Shown piece after piece: positions 61,807 to 64,000 of a DNA stretch of 64,000 nucleotides. A program made the position numbers and the translations under genes. Below the pieces are notes generated by a model, which made no database searches, was not told the DNA's origin, and worked only from the letters and a program-made list of their open reading frames with translations. The stretch is from contig SXOA01000010.1 of assembly GCA_005778405.1 (NCBI GenBank), positions 1-64,000 on the forward strand, in the 5' to 3' direction. The stretch comes from Planctomycetaceae bacterium. GTDB taxonomy: Bacteria > Planctomycetota > Planctomycetia > Pirellulales > Pirellulaceae. How positions within the stretch are numbered: the stretch's first letter is position 1; each line of letters opens with the position of its first letter.

Positions 61807-64000
61807 TCAATCATTATACGCCGTTTCCCGCCCCCGAATCTCGCGAAACTGGCGGCTGCCGATGATTAGGTCGACGGCGGCAAGGACGCTGTAGTTTTTG
61901 GCTTTCAGTTCGGATTGCATTTCGGCCAATAGCGGCTCGTCGGAGAGTTGCACGCTGCGCCCGAGCGAATAGCCGAGCAGTTTCTTGCAGAACTGGCGGA
62001 CGAAGGCGTCACGGCGAGTGGTCAGCAGGTATTTGCGGAGACCGTCGAGCCCCTCGAATTCCGTTCCGTCCATCGCTTTCACCCGCGTATCAATCGGCCG
62101 GTCGCCAAGATCCTTTTCGCGCAGGCGGCCGATGGCGTCGTACCTTTCCAGCGAAAACCCGAAGGGGTCAATCCGCTTGTGACAAATGGAGCACTTTTCG
62201 TCCGTCGTGTGCTTCTCGACAAGCTGCCGCACTGTGAGTCCCGCGGTGGCCGTTTCGTCGTCGGGCAGAACGGGAACGCCCTTAGGGGGCCGGGGCAGCC
62301 GCTCGCCAAGCAGCACTTCGCTGATCCAATTGCCGCGGAGAATGGGGCTGGTCCGCGAGGCACCCGACTGCGTGGCCAGCGTCGTCGCCTGGGCCAGGAT
62401 TCCGCCGCGGCCGTGCTTCTTCACGCCATCGACCCGCCGCCACTCAGCCCCGCTTACGCCCACGATGCCATAGTGCTTCGCCAAATCTTCGTTCAGGAAG
62501 GTGTGATCGGTATCCAGAATTCCCGTCACCGAGCCGTCGTTTTGAAATAGGTCGGTAAAGAACTGAATCGACTCCTCATACATCGCGCCGCGGAGGCCGA
62601 CGAACGTGGGAAAGTGCCGCTCGCTCTTTTCGTCGAGATGGTCAAAATCATGAATGTGCACCCACTGGCAAGCGAACTCCGTCGCCAATCGCCGGGTCTT
62701 GGCATCCTTGAGCATCCGGTGAGTCTGTGCTTTGAGCACGGTCGGATCGCTCAGTTTTCCCGCCGCCGCGAGTTGCCGCAACTCTTCGTCGGGCTGGCTC
62801 GACCAGAGGAAATAGCTGAGTCGGCTGGCGAGCTCTGTGTCAGAAACGGGGTCTTGGCCAGCTCCGGGGCCTGGCCTTTCGATGCGATAGAGGAAGGCCG
62901 GCGAGACAAGGATTCTCGCCAGCGTGAGGCGGAAGGCGTCTTCGTGCGGAATCTCTTGTTGCCGCAGCCGAGCGTACATTTCACGCAGTTCCTTGGCTTC
63001 TGTATCCGTGAGCGGGCGGCGATATGCCTGACCGGCAAAAGCGAGCAGCGATTCCAAATGCCGCGGCTCGGTGTCGATCAGCCGCTGGCGATAGGCGGCC
63101 GCCCGGTCGGCGAACGGCTTGCGGAGGGGCTCGAAGACCTTGGGGTCGGCATCCTGCGTCGCATATTGAATGAGCTGTTCCAATGCGTCAACGAGCGTTA
63201 TCGCATCCTGATTGATGTAATGCATCTCGTCCCAGAGCTTATCGAGTTGCTTTTGCTGGGCGTCAGTCAGCATCAGCCGCATCAAGTGGTCGTCCTCACG
63301 ATAGAACAGCGTCAGTGTCACCACTTCATCAACGGGAACAATTTTGGTGTAGCACAGTGCGGCGGGGAACAACTGGCGGAACTCTTCGAATCCAGCTTCG
63401 ATTCGCCGGCGTGCCTGGCTTCCTTCGCTCACCAGGATCGGCGTCGCGAACGAAGTGCGGCGATTGTCGCTGGTCCACTGGCCGCCGATTTGCGTTGTAC
63501 TGGCTTCAGAAGGCTTCAGCCCGATTCCCGCCAGTGCCTTGCCGCTTTGCACCTGCAGTTGGACGCTTCCTTCCGCGGCGGCTTTCGGATCGAGAACGCC
63601 GGACGCAACCAGCTCGCAACCTTCGACCAGGTCAGTCGGAAGGCGGACCTCGATCAGGGTAGGGGCACGAACACAGAGACTATTGGCATCGACCTCGCCG
63701 CCGGCAGGATGTTTGCCGAAGAGGGCCGGATCGAGTCCCCATTCGCCGACAGCGCTTGTGGCCTCAATCTTGCCGCTGGAAAGGGACCGCAGAATGCCAC
63801 CTAACAGTGGCCCGCCGCTAGCCCTCAATTGCTGTTTGAGCGCGGCACTCGCCGCCCCTCCCTCCGGCGATTTTCCTGTCAGCAGATTTTGAACCTCGCC
63901 CGCCGCGACAAGTCGCGCTTCCGCTCCTTTGGCGTCTTGCCACTTGGTCAAAGCAGAACCCGCGGGAATGACCGGCGAAGTCGCCGTCGGCCCTTCCGGC
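61807..64000 (-). CDS. DUF1595/DUF1592/DUF1588/DUF1585 haem-domain protein (5' end beyond the window)
   Basis: The frame runs off the right edge; the visible part is about 730 residues. In order: DUF1595 (SLLAFAGQAYRRPLTDTEAK), DUF1592 (DTELASRLSYFLWSSQPDEE), DUF1588 with a haem-type motif CSICHKRIDPFG, and DUF1585 (FVRQFCKKLLGYSLGR, ending SRQFREIRGR). The missing N-terminus should carry the planctomycete cytochrome c domain and DUF1587. The TTG at 63951 is internal, because the frame has no stop to 64000. It is co-transcribed with the DUF1552 gene. Confidence 0.9.
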   Translation of the reverse strand, partial: PEGPTATSPVIPAGSALTKWQDAKGAEARLVAAGEVQNLLTGKSPEGGAASAALKQQLRASGGPLLGGILRSLSSGKIEATSAVGEWGLDPALFGKHPAGGEVDANSLCVRAPTLIEVRLPTDLVEGCELVASGVLDPKAAAEGSVQLQVQSGKALAGIGLKPSEASTTQIGGQWTSDNRRTSFATPILVSEGSQARRRIEAGFEEFRQLFPAALCYTKIVPVDEVVTLTLFYREDDHLMRLMLTDAQQKQLDKLWDEMHYINQDAITLVDALEQLIQYATQDADPKVFEPLRKPFADRAAAYRQRLIDTEPRHLESLLAFAGQAYRRPLTDTEAKELREMYARLRQQEIPHEDAFRLTLARILVSPAFLYRIERPGPGAGQDPVSDTELASRLSYFLWSSQPDEELRQLAAAGKLSDPTVLKAQTHRMLKDAKTRRLATEFACQWVHIHDFDHLDEKSERHFPTFVGLRGAMYEESIQFFTDLFQNDGSVTGILDTDHTFLNEDLAKHYGIVGVSGAEWRRVDGVKKHGRGGILAQATTLATQSGASRTSPILRGNWISEVLLGERLPRPPKGVPVLPDDETATAGLTVRQLVEKHTTDEKCSICHKRIDPFGFSLERYDAIGRLREKDLGDRPIDTRVKAMDGTEFEGLDGLRKYLLTTRRDAFVRQFCKKLLGYSLGRSVQLSDEPLLAEMQSELKAKNYSVLAAVDLIIGSRQFREIRGRETAYND

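Overview
The window reads as a planctomycete chromosome, most like Pirellulales. It is GC-rich and full of families that are largely confined to this phylum: four DUF1501 proteins, three haem-domain/DUF1549/DUF1553 proteins, a DUF1552 plus DUF1592/1588/1585 pair, DUF1080 proteins, a DUF1580 protein, a Planc_extracel signal (LETRSLL) on a giant secreted protein, and short membrane proteins starting MRFSIRDLL or MTYSLRTLM. The rpsB-tsf-pyrH-argS block is ordinary bacterial core.

Layout. (1) 1-8809: the right end of an integrated element. It holds a truncated, chimeric helicase tail, an Eco57I-like adenine methyltransferase and an AAA ATPase joined by ATGA overlaps (a restriction or defence-type operon), a DUF1580 protein and about 1.27 kb of gene-free, palindrome-rich DNA. 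It ends at 8810-8852 on the 3' half of a tRNA-Phe gene, read here as the chromosomal attachment scar, followed by a strong terminator. (2) 8925-19290: housekeeping and accessory genes. These include a sugar epimerase, an esterase/metallopeptidase fusion, a PilZ protein, a membrane-anchored redoxin whose catalytic cysteine codon is TGA (probable selenocysteine, with a SECIS-like hairpin), a haem/terpenoid-cyclase-fold protein, a DUF1549/1553 protein, a FIST protein and a DUF1338 dioxygenase. (3) 19287-37285: planctomycete secreted haem-domain operons, DUF1080 proteins, two very cysteine-rich secreted proteins and a TlpA-like lipoprotein. (4) 37400-43550: a gamma carbonic anhydrase facing an operon rpsB-tsf-pyrH-argS-methyltransferase. 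(5) 43924-47213: an A-B-A-B cluster of tiny membrane proteins, then a duplicated pair of secreted proteins. (6) 47546-64000: more DUF1501 genes, a GYF-domain membrane protein, a FabG-like reductase, a roughly 1970-residue dockerin-bearing metalloprotease-like protein, an Lpg1974-type porin and a DUF1552/DUF1592 operon that runs off the right edge.

The strongest candidate for something new is the UGA-containing redoxin at 12127-12903. The tRNA-Phe scar, the chimeric start of the defence operon, the small-protein tandem cassette and the cysteine-rich peptides come next. All assignments come from reading translated motifs; no database search was run.
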